A stretch of 64,000 nucleotides of DNA from Saccharophagus degradans 2-40 (GTDB lineage Bacteria; Pseudomonadota; Gammaproteobacteria; Pseudomonadales; Cellvibrionaceae), in contig NC_007912.1 of NCBI RefSeq assembly GCF_000013665.1, positions 4,711,684-4,775,683 on the forward strand, given 5' to 3'. This document shows positions 51,451 through 60,981 of this stretch, one piece after another. The number at the start of each line of letters is the position of its first letter. Positions within the stretch are counted from its first letter, which is position 1. The notes under the pieces were generated by a model, which saw nothing but the letters and a program-made list of their open reading frames with translations, was not told the DNA's origin and searched no databases. The translations under genes were made by a program, and so were the position numbers.

Positions 51451-53634
51451 TTAAATAGCTTCCAGCTTCGCATACTGTAGCACCAACCATTTGGTGCCTT
51501 CGGTACTAAAGTTTACCTGCACTCGCGCGCTGGGACCCTGACCCTCAAACTGCAAGATTACTCCGTCGCCAAATATTGGGTGGTACACACTTTGGCCTAG
51601 GCTAAAACCTTCTGTAGAGGTTGTGCCGGTTAACAATGGGGATGTGGAGTAACTACTGGGGCGTGTAACGGTAGTGTTAATACGCACTTCTTCAACAAGC
51701 TGCTTAGGAATTTCCCTTACAAAACGCGATATAGCATTAAAATTTTCGTTGCCATACATGCGGCGGCTTTCTGCATAGGTAAGCACCAGCTTTTTCATAG
51801 CGCGGGTAATGCCTACATAAGCCAGTCGACGCTCCTCTTCTAAGCCACCGGCATCTTCCATACTCATTTTATGGGGGAAGAGGTTTTCTTCCATGCCCAC
51901 CAAGAAGACCAGCGGGAATTCCAAACCCTTTGCGCTGTGCAGAGTCATCATTTGCACCGCATCTTCGTACTCATCGGCTTGTTGATCGCCGGCATCTAGC
52001 GCAGCGCGATCTAAAAATTCTGCCAGCGGAGATATCTCGTCGTCTTCGGCATTAAATGCGCCGCAGGCCACAACTAATTCGTTCAAGTTTTCTAGTCGCG
52101 CCTGACCGCGCTCACCTTTTTCTTTTGCGTGAAAATCTTTTAAGCCAGATTCATTAATAATAATATCCATTTGATCTGGCAAGCGCGCCGCAGCAATACT
52201 GGCTTCTAACAGCTTTAACAATTCGTCGAACGCTTTTAATGCATTTGTTGCGCGAGCGGTAAATACACCATTGCGAATAGCGCCCAACATGGCTTCGTAC
52301 ATGCTAAAGCCTTGCTCGCGCGCCATTAGGCGAAGAGTATCCACCGTTTTGCTGCCTATACCGCGCGTTGGCGTGTTAATAACCCGCTCAAAGGCGGCAT
52401 CGTCTTGGCGGTTTAAAATGAGTCGACCATAGGCCAGGGCATTTTTAATTTCTAGGCGCTCGTAGAATCGCTGACCACCGTATATGCGGTACGCCATGCC
52501 TTCGCGAATAAACGCTTCTTCTAGCACCCGCGATTGAGCATTCGAGCGATACAGCACAGCAACGTCTTCGCGAGCGCCGCCATCTTTCACCCATTCAGAA
52601 ATGCGCTCGACGATATAACGCGCTTCATCTTGCTCATTAAATGCAGAATATAAATCGATAAGCTCGCCATCGGCGCCCGATGTCCACAGTTTTTTACCCA
52701 GTCGCTGCGAGTTATTGGTAATAACCGCGTTGGCGGCTTCCAATATGGTGCCCGTAGAACGGTAGTTTTGCTCTAAGCGAATGGTGTTTACGTTTTTAAA
52801 ATCTACTTCAAACTGCTGAATATTTTCTATTTTGGCACCGCGCCAACCGTAAATAGATTGGTCGTCGTCACCTACCGCCGTAATACAGCCCTCTGGCCCT
52901 GCCAGCACCCGCAACCAGGCATACTGTACCGAGTTGGTATCTTGAAATTCGTCCACCAGCAAGGCGCGAAAACGGTTTTGGTAGTGTTTAAGCAACGTGG
53001 GATTTTTTAACCACAACTCGTGGGATCGCAATAGCAGCTCGGCGAAATCCACCACACCAGCACGCGCGCAGGCTTCTTCGTAGGCGGCGTATACCTGCTT
53101 CATGGTGGCAAGGAACGGGTCGTGCCCCTCTTGAATATATTGCGGCCGAATACCTTCGTCTTTTTGACCGTTAATAAACCACTGGGCTTGCTTGAACGGG
53201 AAGCGACTGTCGTCAATTTGCAGCTCTTGATAAACGCGCTTAACTACGCGCAGTTGATCGTCGCTATCCAATATTTGGAAGTTTTGTGGCAAACCGGCTT
53301 CTTGCCAGTGGGCCTTTAATAAGCGGTGAGCAATACCGTGGAAGGTACCTACCCACATACTGCGCACGCCACTAGGGCCTAAGCGCTCACCCATAATCTC
53401 ATCTAGGCGCGAACGCATTTCGCGCGCGGCCTTATTGGTAAAGGTTACCGCCATAATCTGGTGGGGCGAAAGGCCTTCCACCTGAATATGCCAGGCGATA
53501 CGGTGCACCAGCACTCGCGTTTTACCGCTGCCAGCCCCCGCAAGCACAAGAATATTACCCAGCGGGGCGGATACCGCTTCGCGCTGGGGCTCATTTAAAC
53601 CGTCAAGTAAGTAAGATACGTCCATGGCCGGCAT
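51451..53634 (-). CDS. uvrD: DNA helicase II, UvrD/PcrA type
   Basis: 727 residues, superfamily 1A 3'-5' helicase. Q-motif LNEPQREAV, Walker A AGAGSGKT, motif II VDEFQDTN, motif III GDDDQSIYGWRGA, motif IV QNYRST and motif VI VGITRAMKKL are in order. The C-terminal Tudor-like segment is present. It acts in nucleotide-excision and mismatch repair. ATG 53625 is a second possible start. Confidence 0.95.
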   Translation of the reverse strand: MPAMDVSYLLDGLNEPQREAVSAPLGNILVLAGAGSGKTRVLVHRIAWHIQVEGLSPHQIMAVTFTNKAAREMRSRLDEIMGERLGPSGVRSMWVGTFHGIAHRLLKAHWQEAGLPQNFQILDSDDQLRVVKRVYQELQIDDSRFPFKQAQWFINGQKDEGIRPQYIQEGHDPFLATMKQVYAAYEEACARAGVVDFAELLLRSHELWLKNPTLLKHYQNRFRALLVDEFQDTNSVQYAWLRVLAGPEGCITAVGDDDQSIYGWRGAKIENIQQFEVDFKNVNTIRLEQNYRSTGTILEAANAVITNNSQRLGKKLWTSGADGELIDLYSAFNEQDEARYIVERISEWVKDGGAREDVAVLYRSNAQSRVLEEAFIREGMAYRIYGGQRFYERLEIKNALAYGRLILNRQDDAAFERVINTPTRGIGSKTVDTLRLMAREQGFSMYEAMLGAIRNGVFTARATNALKAFDELLKLLEASIAAARLPDQMDIIINESGLKDFHAKEKGERGQARLENLNELVVACGAFNAEDDEISPLAEFLDRAALDAGDQQADEYEDAVQMMTLHSAKGLEFPLVFLVGMEENLFPHKMSMEDAGGLEEERRLAYVGITRAMKKLVLTYAESRRMYGNENFNAISRFVREIPKQLVEEVRINTTVTRPSSYSTSPLLTGTTSTEGFSLGQSVYHPIFGDGVILQFEGQGPSARVQVNFSTEGTKWLVLQYAKLEAI

Positions 53635-53870
53635 TGTACCTTATTCGCCCAAGCTGGCGAGAGGAAACATGTATAAATAGACAGCAATTTCAATTAATCC
53701 CTACTAATCTCAGCCCAAGATTGGGGCAATACAGCTTAGGCACCCACTTTCCACTCACCGAATAAAGTTAAAATTGCGGCTTTCGGGCTTTATTTAACTT
53801 GAAGAGATAGCTAGGATGGGCCACCCAACTTTAGGTTTACGCGCTGGAACAGGCTCCATTTAATACCGTT

Positions 53871-54224
53871 ATGCTAAAACGCCTTACCTACATACTGCTC
53901 GCCCTGTTTGCCCTGCAAACAACAATGGCTATGGCAGACGCCCATCAGTGGCACCAGCTAGGTAACGCGCTAGAGGCCGACAAGCACCTTAGTGATAATT
54001 CTCTACACACCGTAAACCTTAAAGGCGCCAGCCAAGCTAGCGACTCTGGTACATCGGACTGTCACAACTGCGATCATCACTGCTGCCACGGCGCTCACGG
54101 CACGCCCTTTGTTGGTCGCGAGCTAGTATTAGTTATAAGCTCACCCACAATACAAATTCCGCAGCACGCTACTGCCGCCCCCATTAATCGCAGCACCAGC
54201 CTTTACCGCCCTCCCATTCTTTAG
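53871..54224 (+). CDS. Secreted Cys/His-rich small protein preceding the Czc operon
   Basis: 117 residues with a signal peptide ending AMA. The centre has CHNCDHHCCHGAH, a dense set of potential metal ligands. It lies 100 bp before czcC on the same strand. A periplasmic metal-binding or sensing role is inferred from this context; no family is assigned, though the layout recalls the DUF2946-like gene at 17835 beside the ZnuD-like receptor. Confidence 0.7.
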   Translation: MLKRLTYILLALFALQTTMAMADAHQWHQLGNALEADKHLSDNSLHTVNLKGASQASDSGTSDCHNCDHHCCHGAHGTPFVGRELVLVISSPTIQIPQHATAAPINRSTSLYRPPIL

Positions 54225-54323
54225 TTTTCGCACCCCAAAACCGCCTTTTAATTGGCGCGTACGCAATTAGCGCTACAAATAACGCTACAAACTTTTGTTA
54301 AAACTAAACTGCAGGATAACTCC

Positions 54324-55571
54324 ATGCACTTAATACGCTATTTATTGGTGTTTGCCGCCACCTTGTGCGCGGTAACTTTTGGCACCGCACACGCTCAAAC
54401 GCTAACCTTGCCTCAGGCAATAGAAAAAACGCTTAGCCACAACCCGCAGCTGCGCGGCTTTGAATTTAAACATAAGGCGCTAACCGCGCAGCGTAAGCAA
54501 GCACAACTAAAACCACAATTTACTTTGGCGCTAGAAGCCGAGAATTTTGCCGGCAGCGGCGAAATTGCCGGTACGGATTCGGCAGAGATTACATTGGCGC
54601 TGTCATCGGCAATTGAACTTGGCGACAAGCAAAACGCCCGCATTACCGTTGTCGATGCGCAACAACAATTAGCCTTAGCGCAACAACAAATTGAAACCCT
54701 AGACGTACTTGGCAATCTTTCGCGCGATTTTATAAATGCACTGGCACTTCAAGAACAAGTAAGCCTTGCAAACTATTCTGTACAACTCGCACAAACAACT
54801 CTCACTAGTGTAACCAAGCGTGCAGAATTGGGCGCTGCACCAGAAGCCGATGTACTGCGTGCAAAAGCGGCGCTTAGCCAAACTAAGCTGCAAGCGCAAA
54901 CACTGAAAACCGAATTAACAATACGCTTTACTCAACTCGCTAAAAACTGGGGCGAACCTGCAGCTAGCTTTAACAGAGTACAAGGTGAACTCTATACCTT
55001 TGCACCCGCGCAAACCTGGCAAAACTTGCTTGCTAGTATTGAGCAAGGCCCCGCAATTGCGCAGCTAACCAGCGAGCAGCGTATTGCCAAGGCCCAGTAT
55101 CAATTAATAAGTAGCCAAGCGAGTAGTGACATCGAATGGCAGCTAGGCGTTCGGTCTTTTGCATCAACCGGCGACACGGGTTTAGTCGCCGCGGTGAGCA
55201 TGCCGCTTGGCAGTAGCAAGCGAAATCGTCATTCAATGAATGCCCAGCAAGCCAAACAAGATGAGCTTGTCTATCAACAACAACATCAAAAACTGCAACT
55301 GCAGGAAGTGTTATTTAAAGCCTACCACCTGCGCAACAACGCAATTAACGCTGCACATACACTACAACAAAACATACTGCCCAACTTGCAACAGGCGCTG
55401 GCGCTTACTCAGCAAGCCTACGAGAGTGGACGCTACAGTTACCGCGATTGGTTAGCCGCACAGCAGGATTTACTTGAAGCAAATCACCAACTCATTCAAA
55501 CCGCCGCAGATGCACACAATCAACAAACAATGATTGAACAGCTAACTGGGCAAGCGCTGCCAAAGCACTAA
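54324..55571 (+). CDS. czcC: CzcC-type outer-membrane efflux protein (TolC family)
   Basis: About 415 residues from ATG 54324, which gives a signal peptide ending AHA; the frame is open to 54252 but that lead is not signal-like. Two OEP repeats of long helices: LTLPQAIEKTLSHNPQL at the start and AYESGRYSYRDWLAAQQDLLEA near the end. It forms the exit duct for the RND pump encoded downstream. Confidence 0.88.
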   Translation: MHLIRYLLVFAATLCAVTFGTAHAQTLTLPQAIEKTLSHNPQLRGFEFKHKALTAQRKQAQLKPQFTLALEAENFAGSGEIAGTDSAEITLALSSAIELGDKQNARITVVDAQQQLALAQQQIETLDVLGNLSRDFINALALQEQVSLANYSVQLAQTTLTSVTKRAELGAAPEADVLRAKAALSQTKLQAQTLKTELTIRFTQLAKNWGEPAASFNRVQGELYTFAPAQTWQNLLASIEQGPAIAQLTSEQRIAKAQYQLISSQASSDIEWQLGVRSFASTGDTGLVAAVSMPLGSSKRNRHSMNAQQAKQDELVYQQQHQKLQLQEVLFKAYHLRNNAINAAHTLQQNILPNLQQALALTQQAYESGRYSYRDWLAAQQDLLEANHQLIQTAADAHNQQTMIEQLTGQALPKH

Positions 55572-55591
55572 ATAATTACGGATTAACAACT

Positions 55592-56698
55592 ATGAAAAAC
55601 TACAACAAGACGTTTTTAATACTTTCTATGCACGCATTGCTCTATACCGGTATTACAAATACTGCCCATGCCGAGCAAGCAGGCCACAACCACCAAACAG
55701 AAGACGTAAAACATCATTCTCACCATGAGCACGAACACGAATCGTTAGAGCAATATTATTCGCAACAACATAACGATAAACACGACCACGCCGATACTCA
55801 CGAGCACGCACACAAGCAAGATTCACATAACGAGCACGATGATCATAAAGATCACGAAGATGAGCATCATCACGACGACGAACACCACCACGATGAAAGC
55901 TCTACTATTCCCGCCGCACTAGCAAAACAGGTAGGCATTAAAACCAGCAGCGCAGGGCCTGTAACTTTACACCACCAAACCATCAGCTACGGCACGTTAA
56001 CAACCGCACCGGAGCAACTTAGCCATGTACGCGCTAGGTTTGCCGGCGTAATTTATTCGGTTAAAGCCAATATTGGCGATTATGTACAACAAGGGGATGT
56101 GCTTGCTGAAATAGAATCGAACGAAAGCCTTAAACGTTATGCCATACTCGCCCCCATCAGCGGAACGATTATTCAACGCCACGCGAACGCAGGCGAAATG
56201 ACAGGTGAACAAGAGCTATTTTCTATTGCACGGTACGACACACTGTGGGCAGAACTAAAAGTATTCCCCGCGCAAAAACAAAAAATTAAAGCAGGGCAAG
56301 AAGTGCATATTGTTTTAGCAAACACCACCATTGCAGCCACTATTAACCACTTGGTACCGGCAGGTGATAATAAACCCTATGTATTAGCGCGCGCAGAAGT
56401 AAGTAACACCCATGGCGACTTATCGCCCGGCGTGCTAGTAGAAGGCCGCATAACCACAGAAACACACACGGTGAACTTAGCCGTAGCCAATGAAGCCATT
56501 CAAACCCTGCCGGACGGCACCGGCGTATTTGTGCAGCAAGGCGATAGTTACACCTTTAAACCTCTACAACTTGGCAAAACCGATGGCCGCTTCACCGAAG
56601 TGCTAGCCGGTTTGCACGCAGACGAACATTACGTTTCGCAAAACAGTTTTTTGATAAAAGCCGATATTTTAAAAGCCGGCGCCGAGCACGTTCACTAA
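55592..56698 (+). CDS. czcB: CzcB-type periplasmic adaptor with His-rich N-terminus
   Basis: 368 residues. A signal peptide (to about A27) is followed by a segment at 31-101 with more than 25 His plus many Asp/Glu. Then a membrane-fusion-protein body with a lipoyl-like pair (ARFAGVIYSVKANIGDYV and ILAPISGTIIQRHANAGE) and a C-terminal beta barrel. It joins the pump to the outer-membrane duct; the His region probably binds Zn, Co, Cd or Ni. Confidence 0.9.
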   Translation: MKNYNKTFLILSMHALLYTGITNTAHAEQAGHNHQTEDVKHHSHHEHEHESLEQYYSQQHNDKHDHADTHEHAHKQDSHNEHDDHKDHEDEHHHDDEHHHDESSTIPAALAKQVGIKTSSAGPVTLHHQTISYGTLTTAPEQLSHVRARFAGVIYSVKANIGDYVQQGDVLAEIESNESLKRYAILAPISGTIIQRHANAGEMTGEQELFSIARYDTLWAELKVFPAQKQKIKAGQEVHIVLANTTIAATINHLVPAGDNKPYVLARAEVSNTHGDLSPGVLVEGRITTETHTVNLAVANEAIQTLPDGTGVFVQQGDSYTFKPLQLGKTDGRFTEVLAGLHADEHYVSQNSFLIKADILKAGAEHVH

Positions 56699-56729
56699 CC
56701 CTATTGCGATAAGTAGAGATGAGCCCATT

Positions 56730-59700
56730 ATGATTGATGCCATTTTACGCCTCGCTATAGAGCGGCGAGTGCTTATATTAAGTTTTATTATTGTAATTGT
56801 TAGCGCCGGCTTATGGAGCTACCAAAAATTGCCTATCGATGCCGTACCCGATATAACCAATGTGCAGGTTCAAATAAATACCGAAGCGCTTGGGTACTCC
56901 CCAATTGAAACCGAGCAGCGTATTACCTACCCCATAGAAAACGCATTGGCGGGTATACCTAAGCTAACTTATACACGCTCTCTATCGCGCTATGGCCTAT
57001 CGCAGGTAACCGCTGTATTTGAAGACGGCACAGATATTTATTTTGCACGCAACTTAATTAACCAACGTTTAAGTGCGTTAAGTAATAGCCTACCTGCAAA
57101 CATAGAGCCTCAGCTAGGACCAATTTCTACCGGCCTCGGCGAAGTATTTATGTACACAGTACAGGCCGAGCCCAACGCCACACTTGCCAACGGTAACCCC
57201 ATAGACGCAATGGCATTAAGAGAAATTCAAGACTGGATTATTAAACCGCAATTAACACGGGTAAAAGGTGTAGTAGAAGTAAACAGTATTGGTGGTTACA
57301 ACAAGCAATACCATATTACCCCACAGCCTCAAAAGTTATTGCAATTTGGCATTAGCCTGCAACAACTTGCCACAGCACTAGAAAACAACAACCTAAACAC
57401 AGGTGCAGGTTACATTGAAACTAACGGCCAACAGCTTTTGGTGCGCTCGCAAGGTCAACTGGAATCACTAGACCACATTAAACAGGTTATTGTTCATCAA
57501 GTAGATGGTGCCCCAATACGTGTAACAGACATTGCCGAGGTTGCCATTGGCAAAGAATTACGCACTGGCGCTGCCACTCAAAACGGCAAGGAAACTGTTT
57601 TAGGCACTGCCATGATGCTAATAGGCGAAAACTCCCGCACAGTTGCGCGCGATGTTGCCGCCGAGTTACAAAATATTCAGCTATCGCTACCTCAGGGTGT
57701 TTACACCGAAGCGGTATATACCCGCACCACGCTGGTAGATAAAGCAATAAATACAGTTACCAAAAACTTACTAGAAGGCGCACTACTGGTAATTGCGGTT
57801 TTATTTTTTCTATTGGGGAATATTCGTGCCGCGCTTATTACTGCGGCCGTTATCCCGCTCACTATGCTCGCCACTATTACTGGTATGGTACAAGCCGGCG
57901 TATCCGCAAACCTAATGAGTTTGGGCGCGTTAGACTTTGGGTTAATAGTGGATGGTGCCGTTATTATTGTAGAGAACGCAGTACGGCGTTTATCGCTGCA
58001 CTACAAGCAACACCCACAACAGCTGCCGCTACGCGAAAGGTTAGAGCTTGTCTATCATGCAACTAACGAAGTTATTCGGCCCAGCCTATTTGGCGTAGCC
58101 ATTATTACTGTTGTGTATATTCCTATATTTTCACTTACCGGTGTTGAGGGAAAAATGTTTCACCCTATGGCCGCAACAGTAGTTATCGCCCTGCTTGCCG
58201 CTATGATTTTTTCTCTTACTCTTGTGCCAGCAGCAGTAGCACTTTGCTTGCGCAAACCGGTGTCAGAAAAAGAAAGTGTCGTTATTACTCAAAGTAAAAA
58301 AATCTACCAACCGCTGCTTAAACGCGCGATAAAAGCGCCCAAGATTGTTTGCGCATCGGCAACATTACTTGTTACGTTTTGCATATGGCTAGCCACCACA
58401 CTGGGCACAGAATTTGTGCCAAGGCTAGATGAAGGCGATATTGCCCTGCACGCTATGCGTATACCTGGTACCGGTGTAGACCAAGCCGTAGCCATGCAAG
58501 AAGTACTGGAAGCAAAAATAAAAACATTTGCCGAGGTGGATAAAGTATTTGCAAGGCTGGGTACTGCAGAAGTTGCCAATGACCCGATGCCACCTAACGT
58601 TGCAGATAATTTTATTATATTAAAACCACGCGACCAATGGCCCAACCCGAGCAAAGCGCGACAACAACTCTTTGCCGAAATAGAACAAGCGGTAAAAACT
58701 TTACCGGGTAACAATTATGAGTTTACCCAACCAATTGAAATGCGCTTTAACGAGCTTATTTCTGGTGTGCGCGCAGACTTAGGCGTAAAAATATTTGGCG
58801 ACGATTTAGATGTGTTACTCGATCAGGCCAATAAAGTACTCGCCGTACTACAAACCTTAGATGGCGTAGCCGACGCCCGAGTAGAACAAATTGAGGGCTT
58901 ACCTACACTTACATTACTACCTAAGCGCAAGCAATTAGGGCGCTATGGCTTAACAGTAATGGATGTACAGAATTATGTTGCCGTAGCAATTGGCGGTAAA
59001 CATGCTGGCATATTGTATCAAGGCGATCGCCGGTTCGAGCTTATTGTGCGCTTACCAGAGAACCTGCGCACCAATATACACGGCCTTCAAGCGCTGCCGG
59101 TTCCGCTGGCCACAGGCATAGGCGATTACGTACCATTAGGTGAAATAGCCGATATTAAAATGCTCGACGCCCCCAACCAAATTAGCCGCGAAAATGGCAA
59201 GCGCCGCGTAGTAGTAACAGCCAATGTACGCGGTCGCGACCTAGGGAGTTTTGTAAACGAAGCGCGCCAAACCTTAAATGCCAACGTTCCGCTGCCCTCT
59301 GGCTATTGGCGTGATTACGGCGGCACCTTCGAAAAAATGCAATCTGCCAGCAAGCGTTTAAGTATTGTGGTACCGGCAACACTTGCGCTTATTCTTATAA
59401 TCCTAACAATTGCATTTGCGTCGTTAAAAGATGCGCTAATTATTTTTACCGGCGTACCACTAGCGTTAACCGGTGGCGTACTGGCTCTGTGGCTGCGCGA
59501 TATGCCGCTATCTATTTCTGCTGGCGTGGGTTTTATTGCTCTCTCTGGTATTGCCGTGCTCAATGGCTTAGTTATGTTAAGTTTTATTCGCGACCTGTGG
59601 CATAGAGATAACAATCTATACCAAGCCGTTACCCAAGGCGCCCTTACTCGCTTACGCCCAGTGTTAATGACCGCACTCGTTGCAGGCTTAGGCTTTGTGC

Positions 59701-59846
59701 CCATGGCATTAAACATTGGCACCGGCGCAGAAGTACAAAGACCCTTAGCCACAGTAGTAATAGGCGGAATTATTTCATCTACGCTGTTAACCTTGTTTGT
59801 ATTGCCGAGTTTATATTACTGGGTTAGAGCTAGAGAGAGATTCTAG
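56730..59846 (+). CDS. czcA: CzcA-type heavy-metal RND efflux pump
   Basis: 1038 residues, 12 membrane helices and two large periplasmic loops. The helix-4 motif DFGLIVDGAVIIVEN has D402, D408 and E415, the proton-relay pattern of divalent-cation (Zn/Co/Cd or Ni/Co) pumps, not the Cu/Ag group. It exports metal with CzcB and CzcC. A hairpin follows the stop. Confidence 0.94.
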   Translation: MIDAILRLAIERRVLILSFIIVIVSAGLWSYQKLPIDAVPDITNVQVQINTEALGYSPIETEQRITYPIENALAGIPKLTYTRSLSRYGLSQVTAVFEDGTDIYFARNLINQRLSALSNSLPANIEPQLGPISTGLGEVFMYTVQAEPNATLANGNPIDAMALREIQDWIIKPQLTRVKGVVEVNSIGGYNKQYHITPQPQKLLQFGISLQQLATALENNNLNTGAGYIETNGQQLLVRSQGQLESLDHIKQVIVHQVDGAPIRVTDIAEVAIGKELRTGAATQNGKETVLGTAMMLIGENSRTVARDVAAELQNIQLSLPQGVYTEAVYTRTTLVDKAINTVTKNLLEGALLVIAVLFFLLGNIRAALITAAVIPLTMLATITGMVQAGVSANLMSLGALDFGLIVDGAVIIVENAVRRLSLHYKQHPQQLPLRERLELVYHATNEVIRPSLFGVAIITVVYIPIFSLTGVEGKMFHPMAATVVIALLAAMIFSLTLVPAAVALCLRKPVSEKESVVITQSKKIYQPLLKRAIKAPKIVCASATLLVTFCIWLATTLGTEFVPRLDEGDIALHAMRIPGTGVDQAVAMQEVLEAKIKTFAEVDKVFARLGTAEVANDPMPPNVADNFIILKPRDQWPNPSKARQQLFAEIEQAVKTLPGNNYEFTQPIEMRFNELISGVRADLGVKIFGDDLDVLLDQANKVLAVLQTLDGVADARVEQIEGLPTLTLLPKRKQLGRYGLTVMDVQNYVAVAIGGKHAGILYQGDRRFELIVRLPENLRTNIHGLQALPVPLATGIGDYVPLGEIADIKMLDAPNQISRENGKRRVVVTANVRGRDLGSFVNEARQTLNANVPLPSGYWRDYGGTFEKMQSASKRLSIVVPATLALILIILTIAFASLKDALIIFTGVPLALTGGVLALWLRDMPLSISAGVGFIALSGIAVLNGLVMLSFIRDLWHRDNNLYQAVTQGALTRLRPVLMTALVAGLGFVPMALNIGTGAEVQRPLATVVIGGIISSTLLTLFVLPSLYYWVRARERF

Positions 59847-59878
59847 GGACAGGAGACAGGAGACCGCTATTTTTGAGT

Positions 59879-59913
59879 GCCCACGGGGAGTGTCAAAATC
59901 TTTGTGGGCTTTT
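59879..59913 (+). terminator. Possible terminator of the Czc operon
   Basis: GCCCAC (59879-59884) pairs with GTGGGC (59904-59909) and is followed by TTTT, with a 19-nt loop. Before it, at 59848-59863, lie two copies of a 7-nt AGACAGG unit. Confidence 0.45.
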
Positions 59914-59920
59914 GCTTATT

Positions 59921-59969
59921 TTTCAGAATGGACTTAAAAGTATTCATAATTTTTAAGTCCATTCTGAAA
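59921..59969. repeat. 19-bp perfect inverted repeat
   Basis: TTTCAGAATGGACTTAAAA (59921-59939) is repeated in perfect inverse orientation at 59951-59969 with an 11-nt loop. The right arm also encodes the last residues and stop of the minus-strand gene at 59953. It may be a shared terminator of convergent units or the scar of an inverted duplication at the edge of the cassette array. Confidence 0.85.
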
Positions 59970-60408
59970 TTAGACTTTGTATTAGCTGCTTATCTCTCCA
60001 GATAGAAAAAATATAGGCCAAATAGTCTTCATCCGCATCCATTTCTGGCTCAACAGGCTCAAAACTTGGAATACCTGCCCACCAAGATTTATATTCGATA
60101 GAAAAGGAATTCTGTTTATTACCTACTTCAAAGTAAGTCTTTTTACTCTCCAATCGATGAAAATATTTAACCTCCACATCGTTGCAAGCCAAACTCCATT
60201 TATCCAACCCTATTTGAAGAAAAAGGCTTCCCCCAGTGCAAAATAGAACTACCCATTGCCCCTTGACGCAACAACAATTCCCCGCAGGCTTTCCTTTAAA
60301 ACCGACCACATTGTCGATCATCCCCGTAAAACTATTAAGCTCAACTAGCTCACTACCAGAATAGGGTTTAGATAAGATAATGCGATGGGGGTTAAAACTA
60401 GATTTCAC
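59953..60408 (-). CDS. Unknown protein, second partner family of the cassette array
   Basis: 151 residues with a GTG start (60408). No signal peptide; acidic C-terminal third (EPVEPEMDADEDYLAYIF). No family is recognised. It follows a 174-residue cassette partner by 45 bp. A broken copy of the same gene lies at 63083-63366, also downstream of a cassette partner, so the family recurs with the array. A second immunity-like protein is a reasonable guess. Its last codons lie in the 19-bp inverted repeat. Confidence 0.6.
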   Translation of the reverse strand: MKSSFNPHRIILSKPYSGSELVELNSFTGMIDNVVGFKGKPAGNCCCVKGQWVVLFCTGGSLFLQIGLDKWSLACNDVEVKYFHRLESKKTYFEVGNKQNSFSIEYKSWWAGIPSFEPVEPEMDADEDYLAYIFSIWRDKQLIQSLISEWT

Positions 60409-60453
60409 GTTTTATATCACAGCCAAATTTGAGTAGACTATATCTTAAGAGCG

Positions 60454-60978
60454 TTAAATCAACGCTTTCCACTCGCCGGATTCCATCCACTTAAGTATTC
60501 CCCCGTCGAAAAGAATTTCATCTTCGAACTCTACCGACTGCTCTCTAAAAGTTTTCGTTCCCAAGAACTTCCAATAGCAACGAGATCTATTAATTAACTT
60601 ATACCCAGATGGAATAGTTAATCTACAAATGCTTAGCATTTCACCATCAACATCTTCATCTGCAGTAATCATTGCCCCTGCATGTAGCCCACCCTCTGCA
60701 GGTGGGCGAACAAAATCGCTTAACGCCCGAGGGAACCACTCAAGGAATGTAAAAGTAACATCAGTTTGCGCGCAGATATAAAATGGGGTGCCGTCTTTTA
60801 GGGTATGGTCAGACACTTCAAGAATGGAAAGAAAGCCGTTGTTTTTCACAAACATAATGCTCGAGTCTTCATCCTTATTAAAATTTGCTAGTACTTCACA
60901 TCCGACCGGCAGATCTCTATGGTTAGAAATTTTAGTGATGGGCTCATTTAGTTCATATTTCGGTTTTCTTTTCCACAT
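60454..60978 (-). CDS. Cassette partner protein A (putative immunity)
   Basis: 174 residues, soluble. It begins MWKRKPKYELNEPITKIS and has the core GGLHAGAMITADEDVDGEML and GYKLINRSRCYW shared with two other proteins in the array (61888 and 63496). It starts 3 bp after the frame-corrected end of the upstream effector-like gene, the same spacing as in the next cassette. No domain family is recognised. Part of the gene (60672-60852) has a near-identical copy at 61482-61662. Confidence 0.65.
   Translation of the reverse strand: MWKRKPKYELNEPITKISNHRDLPVGCEVLANFNKDEDSSIMFVKNNGFLSILEVSDHTLKDGTPFYICAQTDVTFTFLEWFPRALSDFVRPPAEGGLHAGAMITADEDVDGEMLSICRLTIPSGYKLINRSRCYWKFLGTKTFREQSVEFEDEILFDGGILKWMESGEWKALI
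60672..60852. repeat. Direct repeat, copy 1 (181 bp)
   Basis: Compared by eye with 61482-61662, offset exactly 810 bp: five mismatches and no gaps. This copy lies inside intact partner gene A; the other is inside truncated copy A'. The low divergence shows a recent duplication or gene conversion. Confidence 0.9.
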
Positions 60979-60981
60979 ATA

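Noticed and set aside
58304-58714. 136-codon minus-strand frame
   Set aside because: Antisense to the RND pump coding sequence; no independent evidence.
59921-59969. Inverted repeat considered as insertion-sequence ends
   Set aside because: Arms are only 11 bp apart, with no transposase gene and no flanking target duplication seen.
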